From Christensenella sp. UBA2853 (lineage in GTDB: Bacteria; Bacillota; Clostridia; Christensenellales; Aristaeellaceae), in the NCBI GenBank assembly GCA_002350845.1, contig DEFL01000035.1, forward strand, positions 1 through 49,372: DNA of 49,372 nt, written 5' to 3'. The notes below the pieces were generated by a model. That model made no database searches. It had not been told where the DNA came from and was given only the letters and a program-made list of their open reading frames with translations. Below, piece by piece: positions 32,101 to 39,777 of the stretch. The position numbers and the translations under genes are program-made. The stretch's first letter is position 1, and each line of letters begins with the position of its first letter.

Positions 32101-32201
32101 GCATAGCCTTTGACCATTTCAATGTAACTGGAAAGGTCAGCAGCACTCACGCCCATCGGGGTAAAAATCGGACTAAGCAGGCTTGTCAAGACTTTAACCA
32201 T
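29187..32201 (-). CDS. membrane-anchored GH3 glycosidase with inverted domain order
   Basis: This 1004-residue protein has two N-terminal membrane helices (about 33-51 and 65-82) and one C-terminal helix ending in KKKKAKKAA, placing the enzyme outside the cell. The GH3 C-terminal domain comes first (EGLVLLKNDGLLPL near 120), then a fibronectin-like domain (about 510-600), then the catalytic barrel (KHFALNDQE; nucleophile Asp in VETDYDGS, D895). This reversed order is known in rumen beta-glucosidases. The ATG at 32201 follows AAGGAG at 12 bases, a rather long spacing. The likely action is exo-beta-glycosidase; the sugar is not certain. Confidence 0.9.
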   Translation of the reverse strand: MVKVLTSLLSPIFTPMGVSAADLSSYIEMVKGYAWAIVIALILLVVVLVLARHVKKGKKHLVRWTAVLSWVGIVTLLVNMMCYGPLYANVSGFLNASKAELTEETVKASKDVIQKVGEEGLVLLKNDGLLPLSSDTKALNVFGWASTNPIFGGTGSGSSDGSSAVGVLKSLQDAGYKTNEELTKLYKDYRTDRPGVAMGVQDWTLPEPTVDKYTDAVMTQATGFSDTAVVVISRSGGEGADLPNDMYAVIHGTYNPAQAVSVAPEKFNYYNASYTNNGDYDDFEQGEHYLELSVTEEKMVEKVCSSFDKVIVVVNANNAMELGWVDSYDQIKAVIYAPGAGNTGLSALGSIISGKVNPSGRTVDTFVKDLTATPTFKNFGNFAYTNVDDLKKTIAANDGAYEGNLAQVNYVEGIYVGYKFYETAAEEGLIDYDQAVQYPFGYGLSYTTFTEEMQNFAFDGTKVTFEVKVTNTGKVAGKDVVEVYFTPPYTNGGIEKASVNLVDFGKTGVLAAGASETLSFSIPVEDLASYDSDGIKVAGGGYILEAGEYTVSVRSDSHTVKASESFTVDADIDYSKEGRSTDKQVAVNHFQDYSRGNFVQLSRADGFANYEEATAAPSAEQLTMSAEVRAAVEKNAVGIYDPTLYDNADDVMPTLEAKNGLKLADLTGKSYDDPQWEKLLDQLSFNDMATMINIGGWRTVEVESVGKVATSDCDGPAGLSNFITGAYGTAYPSEVLMAQTWNTALIEEMGTCMGQEYQDAKNFGWYGPAMNTHRNAFAGRNFEYFSEDGVLAGKMASAEINGACTKGVYPYIKHFALNDQEGNRCSFLLTFASEQAIREIYLKPFETAVKNYKGTPLAVMSAFNWIGTLPCCANPNLLNTVLRGEWGFVGMVETDYDGSYGYMISDHCVRSGNDLMLGFASAASNQFTDNSATATLAMRQSSKNILYTIGNSGYYTLSTDNGGMSNMDRLFLIVDVCIGVAILALLAIVFLRYFNKKKKAKKAA

Positions 32202-32357
32202 TTTTTCTTCATTCTCCTTCAATTAGGGATTCAGATTGGAAAACAGTATTCCATGGAAGATTGCTCTTCCCCCCTGTACAGGCCCTTCCCTCCCGCTCAG
32301 GGTGCCAAAGGCTTAACCTCGCTTTCCTCGATATTTTTGCAACAATATATATTTTTT

Positions 32358-34043
32358 TCAGAGCGTTCCTGCTCTGCTGTTGCCTTCATGCAGTGTTTCC
32401 CCGTAAATCTTTCGGACCGTTTCAAAAGCTGCCTTGGGGCGGCGGTAACGGTCCACAACACCTTTGTTGTTCTGCTGTTTGGGTCTCCGGTGCGCCCAGC
32501 TCTCATCGACCGGCACATCGGCAAACTGCCAGATAAACGTTCCAGACAGGCGCTGCTCATGCTGAAGCACGGTCAGCTGTTCCTCAAGAATATCCGCCTG
32601 GCGCTCTTCACTCCACATGGCTTTCCCAAACGGATCATGGAAACCGGCGATGGCACCGGCACCGACCTCCGTGATGAGAATCGGTTTGCCTGCCGCCCCG
32701 TTTTCCTCCATCCAGCAGAGGAGACGATCCATATAGGTTTTCACACTCTCCATCTGGTACCACTGCGGATAAATGTTGAACGACACAATATCCACAAGAT
32801 CCAGACAGATATCCGTGTAGCATCTGCACGAGGCAAATGAAACGGGCCGCGTCGGATCCAGCGCGCGAAGCTGAGCGATCTGCTCGGCATAAATGGCACG
32901 CCCTGCTTCTGTCTCGCTCTCACATTCATTGAGCAGGCCCCAGATGAGGATACTCGGATGGTTGCCATGCTGGTGCACCATCTCTTCGTTGCACTGCCGG
33001 CACTGCTCCATGAAGCGCGGGCTGTGAAATACACTGGCCGGAACAGCGCGTGCATGGTTTTCCTCCCAGACCATCATGCCCAGCTCATCACAGAGGTCAA
33101 GAAAGCGCATGTCATTGGGATAATGGCAGGTGCGCACTGCATTGGCCCCCATGGTTTTCATCATGCTCAGATCCTGCATCATGGCCTGGACTGGGATACT
33201 GCATCCGAAATCGCCGTAATCCTCATGCCGGTTGAAGCCCCGGATCTGAATACGCTGTCCATTGAGGAGGATGGCCTCGCCCTGAACCGCTACTTTCCTG
33301 AATCCGAAACGGTCCTGCAGGTCATCCACTATGCGCTCCCCAAGCCGGATCTCCGCCCGAGCCGTATAGAGCACCGGATGTTCCGGGGCCCAGGGGGCAA
33401 ACTCCCGGGATGTCAGGGTCAGAGGCAGTGCCTTTTCTTCATTGCGTCCAAGGGAAAATCGGATCTGCTCCGTACACGGACCGGCGTGCACCAGCAGGAC
33501 TGCATCGCGGATCTCCTCAAAAGCTCTGACAAAGACCGTGACTTCCGCCTTCCAGACTTCATCCGTTCTGAAGGTCTGAATGGACATCCGTTCAATCTGC
33601 ACTTCGCTCAGACAATGCAGTTCCACAGGACGTGATATGCCGCCGTAGGTTTCGTAATCGTTGGGCACATGCAGGCAGGAGTCTTCCGAATAGCGGTTGT
33701 CGACATGTACACGCAGCGTATGCCTGCCTGCTTTCAGCTGTTCAAGCACACAGTCAAACCCGGTAAAGGCATTATAGTGATGCCCGATATGCGCTTCGTC
33801 GAGAAATACATCCGCCGTGTGACTGACGCCGCCGAAACGAAGCAGATAATTGCCCGGCTTTCGGATCTCAAGCTCACGCACATAGTCCGCTTCCCCGCGG
33901 TACCTTCTGTAGTCCGGCATGGTTTCCCACACGCCCGGAACCACAGTCTGTACCCATTCCGGATTTCCCTGAGGGGCAAATTTCCATACGCCGGAGAGAT
34001 CTTCTACGTCCCGAACCCGGTGTTCCTGAAACAGTCTCAGCAT
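32358..34043 (-). CDS. GH2 beta-glucuronidase-like glycosidase
   Basis: This 561-residue GH2 enzyme has a jelly-roll N domain, an Ig-like middle domain and a TIM barrel. The acid/base Glu is in LLNECESE (E373) and the nucleophile in LITEVGAGA (E459), 86 apart, as in E. coli UidA (91). A C-terminal QNNKGVV supplies the N-x-K motif that binds the sugar carboxylate in beta-glucuronidases, so glucuronide or galacturonide is the likely substrate. No signal peptide: cytoplasmic. The ATG at 34043 has GTGGAG 9 bases upstream. GH3 lies 156 bases downstream; that gap shows an A/T-rich run and a small hairpin but no clear terminator. Confidence 0.87.
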   Translation of the reverse strand: MLRLFQEHRVRDVEDLSGVWKFAPQGNPEWVQTVVPGVWETMPDYRRYRGEADYVRELEIRKPGNYLLRFGGVSHTADVFLDEAHIGHHYNAFTGFDCVLEQLKAGRHTLRVHVDNRYSEDSCLHVPNDYETYGGISRPVELHCLSEVQIERMSIQTFRTDEVWKAEVTVFVRAFEEIRDAVLLVHAGPCTEQIRFSLGRNEEKALPLTLTSREFAPWAPEHPVLYTARAEIRLGERIVDDLQDRFGFRKVAVQGEAILLNGQRIQIRGFNRHEDYGDFGCSIPVQAMMQDLSMMKTMGANAVRTCHYPNDMRFLDLCDELGMMVWEENHARAVPASVFHSPRFMEQCRQCNEEMVHQHGNHPSILIWGLLNECESETEAGRAIYAEQIAQLRALDPTRPVSFASCRCYTDICLDLVDIVSFNIYPQWYQMESVKTYMDRLLCWMEENGAAGKPILITEVGAGAIAGFHDPFGKAMWSEERQADILEEQLTVLQHEQRLSGTFIWQFADVPVDESWAHRRPKQQNNKGVVDRYRRPKAAFETVRKIYGETLHEGNSRAGTL

Positions 34044-34114
34044 ACCTGCAATCTCCACGTCTGAATTTCTCGGGTACGATATAGTTTAGCACAAATGGTC
34101 AAAATGTACTACAG

Positions 34115-34134
34115 ATTATATATGATTCATATGA
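34115..34134 (-). promoter_or_regulatory. putative promoter/operator of the GH2 gene
   Basis: The minus strand has -10 TATAAT (34115-34120) without a clear -35. The odd palindrome ATATGATTCATAT (34120-34132) and the 10-mer ATTCATATGA (34125-34134), shared with the rha promoter, overlap its upstream side. Confidence 0.45.
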
Positions 34135-34192
34135 CTAATATGCGGTAAAATCGTTCTCACAGGCACACCCGCATTTCCCTCTTCCGGACAAA

Positions 34193-34224
34193 AAAAGACT
34201 GCTGCTTTGATGCAACAGTCTTTT
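34193..34224 (-). terminator. terminator of the ribosomal superoperon
   Basis: AAAAGACTG (34193-34201) pairs with CAGTCTTTT (34216-34224). The minus-strand transcript ends in seven T. It lies just after rpmJ and separates it from the GH2 gene. Confidence 0.85.
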
Positions 34225-34237
34225 GCTTTTACCGATA

Positions 34238-34351
34238 TTAGCCCTGGCGCTGCTTATGCTTGGGATTCTCGCAGATCACCATGACCTTGCCTTTGCGCTT
34301 AATAATCTTGCACTTTTCGCAGATCGGCTTGACAGACGGCCTGACTTTCAT
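34238..34351 (-). CDS. rpmJ: ribosomal protein L36
   Basis: This 37-residue large-subunit protein is complete, from MKVRPSVKPICEKC to HKQRQG. Zinc ligands CEKC, VIC and PKH are all present, so this is the zinc-binding (C+) form. AGGAGG lies before the ATG. It is the last gene of the cluster: a terminator follows instead of rpsM. Confidence 0.96.
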   Translation of the reverse strand: MKVRPSVKPICEKCKIIKRKGKVMVICENPKHKQRQG

Positions 34352-34377
34352 GAGGATTCCTCCTTTGACTCTTCAGA

Positions 34378-34599
34378 TCAGCTCTTGCTGCGCCAGGTGA
34401 TCCGACCGCGGGTCAGATCATAGGGCGAAAGCTCGACAGTAACTTTATCACCGGGATAGATGCGAATGAAGTTCTGGCGCATCTTACCCGAGATATGCGC
34501 CATTATCTGGTGGCCGTTAGGCAACTCCACGCGGAACATGGCGTTCGGAAGGGCCTCAACGACCTTTCCATCCATTTCGATGACGTCATCCTTTGACAA
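34378..34599 (-). CDS. infA: translation initiation factor IF-1
   Basis: A 73-residue OB-fold factor that binds the 30S A site. The sequence SKDDVIEMDGKVVEALPNAM to LTRGRITWRSKS is typical. The start is TTG at 34599, with AAGGAGG 9 bases upstream, which aligns with the usual MSKDD start; a longer in-frame reading lacks support. The ribosome site lies inside the end of the KOW gene. Confidence 0.95.
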   Translation of the reverse strand: MSKDDVIEMDGKVVEALPNAMFRVELPNGHQIMAHISGKMRQNFIRIYPGDKVTVELSPYDLTRGRITWRSKS

Positions 34600-34603
34600 G
34601 TTT

Positions 34604-34900
34604 TCAGTCCTCCTTGCACAGGGGCCGTTCCAGGCCAAACCCGTTTTCTTCCAGGAATGTCCTCAGATCGCTGTCCAGCAGGTGTCCGCTGGGAAACGTC
34701 TGGTCCAGATTCATCTTGACCGGTTTGGCTTTTACATGTTTTACGTTTTTCTTTTTTGGATGATGAAGTTTGTGCGTGAGCCCGTCGGCAATCACGACAT
34801 GTCCTTCATCCGGAACCTCCAGTACAATATAGTACCGCTTACGGTCGCGTCCTTCAAGTGACTGAACAACACGCCCGGATTCCAATGCAATCCGCTCCAT
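34604..34900 (-). CDS. KOW-domain RNA-binding protein (L14e/L6e-like)
   Basis: A 98-residue protein with an N-terminal KOW fold (GRVVQSLEGRDRKRYYIVLEV, then VVIADGLTHKLHHPKKKNVKH). Such proteins sit between map and infA in many Firmicutes. They are presumed to bind RNA or the ribosome. The start overlaps the map stop by one base (TGATG). The exact role is unknown. Confidence 0.85.
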   Translation of the reverse strand: MERIALESGRVVQSLEGRDRKRYYIVLEVPDEGHVVIADGLTHKLHHPKKKNVKHVKAKPVKMNLDQTFPSGHLLDSDLRTFLEENGFGLERPLCKED

Positions 34901-35676
34901 CAGTTCTCCTCCTTCCAGACATAGCCTGGATATGTGAGAAGTTCCGGTGGCTGGTCATCTACAATCGCCAGTGTATGTTCATAATGGGATGAGAGCTTAT
35001 GGTCACACGTTCTGACAAACCAGCCGTCATCGCCGTAATCCACGTGCCAGTCACCCTCAACAATCATCGGTTCGACGGCGATCGTCATGCCTTTGCGGAT
35101 GCGAACGCCCATCCCCGGGATGCCGAAGTTGTAGACAGCTGGATCCTCATGCATGTCTCTGCCGATGCCATGACCGGTCAGATCCCGCACAACACCATAC
35201 CCTTGGGATTCAGCCAGACGCTGAACCGCTGCGCCGATATCGCCCAGTGTGTTCCCTACCCTAGCTTCATACGCTCCGGCGAAGAAACACTGTTCGGTCA
35301 CGGCGATCAGCTTTTCCGCTGCTTTCGACACTTTGCCAACCGGAACGGTCAGCGCACTGTCGGCCTGCCAGCCTTCCAGGACCAGTCCGCAGTCAAGCGA
35401 AATGATATCGCCTTCCTTCAGGACATCCGTTTCACTGGGAATGCCGTGGACAACCACATCATTGACAGATGTGCAAAGGCTTGCGGGAAATCCATTGTAG
35501 TTGAGAAAGGACGGAACTGCATTTCCCTTACGGATCAGTTCGTCAGCCCGAAGGTTCAGATCCATCGTTGTCATTCCGGGTCTGACCTCTTCTTTCAGCG
35601 TCTGAAGCACCTCGTAGAGAAGTGCGCCAGCTTTGCGCATGCCGGCAATCTGTTCCGAATTTTTTAATAGTATCAT
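34900..35676 (-). CDS. map: methionine aminopeptidase type I
   Basis: This 258-residue pita-bread metalloenzyme removes the initiator Met from new proteins. The metal ligands are visible in DIISLDCGLVLEGWQADSALTV (two Asp), GHGIGRDMHEDP (His), MTIAVEPM (Glu) and the later Glu in YEHTLAIVDD. The N-terminal AGALLYEVLQTLKEEVRPGMTT is typical. It overlaps adk by four bases (ATGA), so translation is coupled. Confidence 0.96.
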   Translation of the reverse strand: MILLKNSEQIAGMRKAGALLYEVLQTLKEEVRPGMTTMDLNLRADELIRKGNAVPSFLNYNGFPASLCTSVNDVVVHGIPSETDVLKEGDIISLDCGLVLEGWQADSALTVPVGKVSKAAEKLIAVTEQCFFAGAYEARVGNTLGDIGAAVQRLAESQGYGVVRDLTGHGIGRDMHEDPAVYNFGIPGMGVRIRKGMTIAVEPMIVEGDWHVDYGDDGWFVRTCDHKLSSHYEHTLAIVDDQPPELLTYPGYVWKEEN

Positions 35677-36302
35677 TCAGCTTTCCTCAGTGCATCCATA
35701 ATCGACTGATAGACAACGTCGATGTCCTGCATGCCGTCAAAAGTCTTCAGAAGACCGCGTTCCTGATAGAAGCTGATCAGCGGGGCCGTCTGGGAATGAT
35801 AGACATTCAGACGATTCTGCACCGTTTCAGGATTGTCATCCTTGCGCTGGATCAGTTCTTCGCCGCACTTGTCGCATGTGGTCTTTCCACCGAGAGTGGA
35901 CACATGATACGTTGCGCCGCAGTTCAGGCAGACACGACGTCCGCTCAGACGCTTCACCAGGGCTTCATCAGCCACGGCGATCTCGACGACTACATCGATT
36001 TTTGCTATTTTCTCGAGTGCTTCAGCCTGAGGCACTGTACGCGGGAAGCCATCCAGAATGTAACCAGGTTTGCAGTCGTCCTGTGCCAGACGGTCCTTGA
36101 TGATTTCCACCAGGATTTCATCGGGCACGAGTTTACCGGATTCCACATAGGCTTTGGCCTTAAGACCTACGGGCGTTTCCTCTTTGATTGCTCTGCGGAG
36201 GATATCACCAGTTGAAATCTGAGGGATCTTCAGTTCATCGCATACGCGCTGAGCCTGGGTTCCTTTTCCTGCTCCGGGAGGTCCGAGAAAGATGATATTC
36301 AT
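35673..36302 (-). CDS. adk: adenylate kinase
   Basis: This 209-residue nucleotide kinase interconverts ATP+AMP and 2 ADP. The P-loop GPPGAGKGTQ is at residues 7-16; the AMP-binding STGDILR and the LDGFPRTVPQAE stretch follow. The lid carries four cysteines (CLNCG...CDKCG), the zinc-binding type common in Gram-positives. It lies 66 bases after secY, and that gap holds a strong hairpin. Confidence 0.97.
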   Translation of the reverse strand: MNIIFLGPPGAGKGTQAQRVCDELKIPQISTGDILRRAIKEETPVGLKAKAYVESGKLVPDEILVEIIKDRLAQDDCKPGYILDGFPRTVPQAEALEKIAKIDVVVEIAVADEALVKRLSGRRVCLNCGATYHVSTLGGKTTCDKCGEELIQRKDDNPETVQNRLNVYHSQTAPLISFYQERGLLKTFDGMQDIDVVYQSIMDALRKAE

Positions 36303-36335
36303 TCCAGTTCACTTCCTGTCTCTTACATCATGATG

Positions 36336-36361
36336 GGTCCGTGCGTTTTCACGCACGGACC
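36336..36361 (-). other. perfect hairpin between secY and adk without a U-run
   Basis: An 11-bp perfect stem, GGTCCGTGCGT (36336-36346) with ACGCACGGACC (36351-36361), is capped on the transcript by a GAAA tetraloop. No T run follows, so it is probably an RNA-processing or stability element inside the operon rather than a terminator. Confidence 0.6.
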
Positions 36362-36368
36362 AACCGTC

Positions 36369-37646
36369 TTACATGAAACCGCCCTTTTCCACATCCATGT
36401 CGATGCCGCGGACACTCATCTCGCCCTGAATCGTGCGGATGGTTTCGAGCGACACGGACACCGCGATCAGAATGGAAGATGCAGCATACGGCACGCTTGC
36501 ATTCAGGCCACGGGTCAGCAGAGTCGGAACAGCAGAGAGAATGGCAAGGAACAGAGCTGCGAACAGATTCAGATGACTCACGGTCGACTGGAGATACTGA
36601 CGCATATTTTTGCCGCGCTGACCAGGGATGGTAGCACCCTGCATGATCAGCTGTTCAGCCTGCTTCTTCGGATCAAAGCTGATAGAAGAATAGAAATAGG
36701 TGAAGGCGATAATCAGAAGGGCTGAGATGATAATGTACAGCACGCTGCCATTGCTCATGTTCATCAGCCACCACCGAGTGAAGCCCTTCGTGGCCTGCGG
36801 GTCAACCAGCTGAATGATGGTGGACGGGAAAGCCATGAAAGAATAAGCGAAGATCAGGGGCATCACGCCAACAGAGACGACCTTCAGTGTCAGGCGGGTA
36901 TTCTGTCCGCCATACACGCGGCGACCTTTGGTCTGCTTGGCGATCTGCAGAGGAATGCGGCGCTCGCCCAGTTCGACGAAGGTGACAAAGACGGTCATGA
37001 TAATCGCAACAGCGATCACGACAATCACGGTCACCCAGCCGGAGGTGGTGCCGTTGGCACTCGCATTGGTAAAACCGCTGACGATGCCATTGAAGAGGTT
37101 GGAGATAATACCGATAAAGATCAGCAGGCTGATACCGTTTCCGATACCCTTGTCCGTGATCTGTTCACCCAGCCACATTGCGAACGCAGTGCCGCCAGCC
37201 ATGGAGATACCGACCAGCAGGTAATTCAGCCAGCCGCTCTTCATGTAGTTCAGGCCGGCTACAAGACCGACCGCCTGCAGAGCAGCAAGAGCGACGGTCA
37301 CATAGCGGGTGATGCGGTTGATTTTTTCACGGCCCTGACCGCTTTCATCCTGGCTCAGCCGCTCAAGTGCCGGAATGGCAATGCAGAGCAGCTGCATAAT
37401 GATGGATGCGTTAATGTAGGGCGTGATACCCATGGCCATAATGGTCATGTTGGAGAAGCTGTTACCGGTCATCATGTTGACCAGCTGCAGCAAAGGAAGA
37501 TCCATGGTGGATCCGACTCTGGCGGGATCAATGCCCGGTGCCGGAATCACGGAGACAAGGCGATAGAGAAGCAGCATGAGGAAGGTATAAACCAGCTTCT
37601 TGCGGATCTCTGTGTTGGCCCACATCTTTTTCAGGGAATCCAGCAT
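36369..37646 (-). CDS. secY: preprotein translocase subunit SecY
   Basis: This 425-residue, ten-helix channel forms the core of the Sec translocon. Typical sequence includes LLYRLVSVIPAPGIDP, MGITPYINASIIMQLL, and the ribosome/SecA-docking loop ELGERRIPLQIAKQTKGRRVYGGQ. It ends with a conserved ETIRTIQGEMSVRG tail. It starts one base after the rplO stop and is coupled to it. Confidence 0.98.
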   Translation of the reverse strand: MLDSLKKMWANTEIRKKLVYTFLMLLLYRLVSVIPAPGIDPARVGSTMDLPLLQLVNMMTGNSFSNMTIMAMGITPYINASIIMQLLCIAIPALERLSQDESGQGREKINRITRYVTVALAALQAVGLVAGLNYMKSGWLNYLLVGISMAGGTAFAMWLGEQITDKGIGNGISLLIFIGIISNLFNGIVSGFTNASANGTTSGWVTVIVVIAVAIIMTVFVTFVELGERRIPLQIAKQTKGRRVYGGQNTRLTLKVVSVGVMPLIFAYSFMAFPSTIIQLVDPQATKGFTRWWLMNMSNGSVLYIIISALLIIAFTYFYSSISFDPKKQAEQLIMQGATIPGQRGKNMRQYLQSTVSHLNLFAALFLAILSAVPTLLTRGLNASVPYAASSILIAVSVSLETIRTIQGEMSVRGIDMDVEKGGFM

Positions 37647-37647
37647 G

Positions 37648-38088
37648 TCAGATCACCTCGGCTTTCCCGCCGAGAGCCTCGATCTTTTCCTTTGCAGAGG
37701 CAGTAAACTTGGCGGCCTTGACGTTCAGCTTCTTCTGAAGCTCACCGTTGCCCATGATCTTGACACCGCCAAGGGTCTTCTTGATGATGCCAGCATCAAG
37801 CAGTGCTTTTGCATCGACAGTGGCCCCATCTTCGAATACGTTCAGACGTTCGACATTAACAGAAGCATAGTCGGTGCCAAAGATATTGGTGAATCCCTTC
37901 TTCGGGACGCGACGATACAGGGGCATCTGGCCGCCTTCAAATCCGGGGCGCTTGCCACCACCGGAGCGGGCCTTTGCACCTTTGTGGCCTTTGCCGGAGG
38001 TTTTGCCCAGTCCGGAACCCACGCCACGGCCCAGCCGCTTCTCAGCGGTGGTCGAACCTTCTGCAGGACGCAGCTCGTGCAGTTTCAT
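37648..38088 (-). CDS. rplO: ribosomal protein L15
   Basis: A 146-residue large-subunit protein. The glycine/arginine-rich N-terminal tail (RLGRGVGSGLGKTSGKGHKGAKAR) that threads into 23S rRNA is clear, followed by GFEGGQMPLYRRVPKKGF. AAGGAGG precedes the ATG. Confidence 0.98.
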   Translation of the reverse strand: MKLHELRPAEGSTTAEKRLGRGVGSGLGKTSGKGHKGAKARSGGGKRPGFEGGQMPLYRRVPKKGFTNIFGTDYASVNVERLNVFEDGATVDAKALLDAGIIKKTLGGVKIMGNGELQKKLNVKAAKFTASAKEKIEALGGKAEVI

Positions 38089-38102
38089 AGGGTTTACCCT
38101 CC

Positions 38103-38285
38103 TTATTCGTTGACTTCTTCAACCTTTACCATGTGCTTCACGGCAAAGATCTGTCCGCGAATCGCGGCATTATCGGGACGAACGACCGTCTGGCCGACCT
38201 TCTTGAGGCCAAGCGCGGCCACAGTGGCCTTGTGCTTGGGCAGGGAGGCAATGGGAGACTTGGTCAAGGTAATCTTGAGTGACAT
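38103..38285 (-). CDS. rpmD: ribosomal protein L30
   Basis: A 60-residue large-subunit protein, MSLKITLTKSPIASLPKHKA to HMVKVEEVNE, of the short bacterial form. It lies between rpsE and rplO as usual; GGAGG lies upstream. Confidence 0.97.
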   Translation of the reverse strand: MSLKITLTKSPIASLPKHKATVAALGLKKVGQTVVRPDNAAIRGQIFAVKHMVKVEEVNE

Positions 38286-38302
38286 CGTTCATTTCCTCCT
38301 TC

Positions 38303-38797
38303 TCACAGAATGTCTTCAATGGTCTTTCCGCGCATAGCGGCAACCTGTTCAGGGCTGCGCAGAAGCTTGAGGGCTTCCAGGGTAGCCTTGACCATGTTGA
38401 TGGGGTTGTTGGTGCCGAAAGACTTCGTACGAATGTCCTTCACACCGGCCATTTCCAGAACGGCACGGCAGGCACCACCGGCGATCACGCCTGTACCTTC
38501 GGGAGCAGGCAGCAGCACAACCTTGGCAGTGCTGTAGTAACCGGTGATTTCATGAGGAATGGTGGTTCCGGCCAGCGGCACCTGAACCATTGCCTTCTTA
38601 GCGTCTTCATTAGCCTTGCGGATGGCTTCAGGAATTTCAACCGCCTTGCCCATGCCGGCACCGACATGACCATTCTCATCGCCAATCACGACGAGTGCGG
38701 AGAACCTGGCGTTGCGGCCGCCCTTAACGGTCTTGGAAACGCGGTTAACGGCAACAAGGCGATCCTTGTATTCGCTCTTTTCTTCGTAGCGTTGCAT
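38303..38797 (-). CDS. rpsE: ribosomal protein S5
   Basis: A 164-residue small-subunit protein with the S5 fold (DRLVAVNRVSKTVKGGRNARF, then GVIAGGACRAVLEMAGVKDI). The start at 38797 (MQRYEEKSEYKD) has AAGGAGG upstream; an earlier in-frame start runs back into rplR and is rejected. Confidence 0.98.
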   Translation of the reverse strand: MQRYEEKSEYKDRLVAVNRVSKTVKGGRNARFSALVVIGDENGHVGAGMGKAVEIPEAIRKANEDAKKAMVQVPLAGTTIPHEITGYYSTAKVVLLPAPEGTGVIAGGACRAVLEMAGVKDIRTKSFGTNNPINMVKATLEALKLLRSPEQVAAMRGKTIEDIL

Positions 38798-38816
38798 TGC
38801 GTGTGTCCTCCTTCTC

Positions 38817-39185
38817 TTAGAATTCGAGTCCGGCTTCACGGGCACCTGCAGCGACTTCAGCCACACGGCCGGTGTAGACGTAGCCGCCGCGGTCGAACAC
38901 GACGCACTTGATGCCAGCAGCAAGCGCACGTTCTGCGACGAGCTTGCCTACCAGCTTGGAAGCACCCTTCTTGTCAACCTCATCCAGCTGGCTCTTGATT
39001 GCTTCATCCATGGTGGATGCTGCAACAAGCGTTACGCCCTTTGTATCATCGATAACCTGGGCCTGAATGTGCTTGTTAGAACGGTATACAGACAGACGCG
39101 GCATTTCAGGGGTGCCGCTGATCTTTTTGCGGACACGCTCATGACGAATCTCACGAACTTCATTACGGTCGCGCTTTTTGAACAT
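38817..39185 (-). CDS. rplR: ribosomal protein L18
   Basis: A 122-residue 5S-rRNA-binding protein. Basic start MFKKRDRNEVREIRHERVRK and conserved RLSVYRSNKHIQAQVIDD, ending in FDRGGYVYTGRVAEVAAGAREAGLEF. Confidence 0.98.
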   Translation of the reverse strand: MFKKRDRNEVREIRHERVRKKISGTPEMPRLSVYRSNKHIQAQVIDDTKGVTLVAASTMDEAIKSQLDEVDKKGASKLVGKLVAERALAAGIKCVVFDRGGYVYTGRVAEVAAGAREAGLEF

Positions 39186-39203
39186 TTGCAGTCACTCCCT
39201 CTC

Positions 39204-39752
39204 TTACTTCTTACCGGTCTTGCCTTCCTTGCGGCGGATGTGCTCACCCTGATACTTGATGCCCTTGCCCAGATAGGGTTCCGGCTTACGGATGGCACGG
39301 ATATCAGCTGCCATGGATCCGACAACCTGCTTGTCAGCGCCCTTGATCACGATGGTCGTGTCATTGGGGGTCTCGAAGGAGATTCCTTCGGGGGCAGCGA
39401 TGATCACAGGATGAGAGAAGCCGATAGCAATATCGAGCTGCTTTCCACCGTTGTTGGCCTTGGCCTTGTAGCCAGTACCAACCATTTCCAGGGTCTTGGC
39501 GAAACCGGTGGTCACGCCGACGACCATGTTGTGGAGCAGTGCACGGTAAAGTCCATGCATGGACTTTGCCTGCTTGGAATCGTTGGGGCGCTCAAGCGTC
39601 AGCACATTGGCCTCCTGCTTGATGGTGATGAGTTTGTCTACCTGCTGGCAAAGAGTCGCTTTCGGGCCCTTAACCGTAACCAGGTTGTCGTCATTCACCG
39701 TGACCGTCACGCCCGCGGGTACCTGAATCGGAAGCTTTCCGATACGAGACAT
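39204..39752 (-). CDS. rplF: ribosomal protein L6
   Basis: A 182-residue large-subunit protein, MSRIGKLPIQVPAGVTVTV to the conserved C-terminal PEPYLGKGIKYQGEHIRRKEGKTGKK that contacts the sarcin-ricin loop. Confidence 0.98.
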   Translation of the reverse strand: MSRIGKLPIQVPAGVTVTVNDDNLVTVKGPKATLCQQVDKLITIKQEANVLTLERPNDSKQAKSMHGLYRALLHNMVVGVTTGFAKTLEMVGTGYKAKANNGGKQLDIAIGFSHPVIIAAPEGISFETPNDTTIVIKGADKQVVGSMAADIRAIRKPEPYLGKGIKYQGEHIRRKEGKTGKK

Positions 39753-39777
39753 GTTTCACACCTCCATGACGTGTCGG

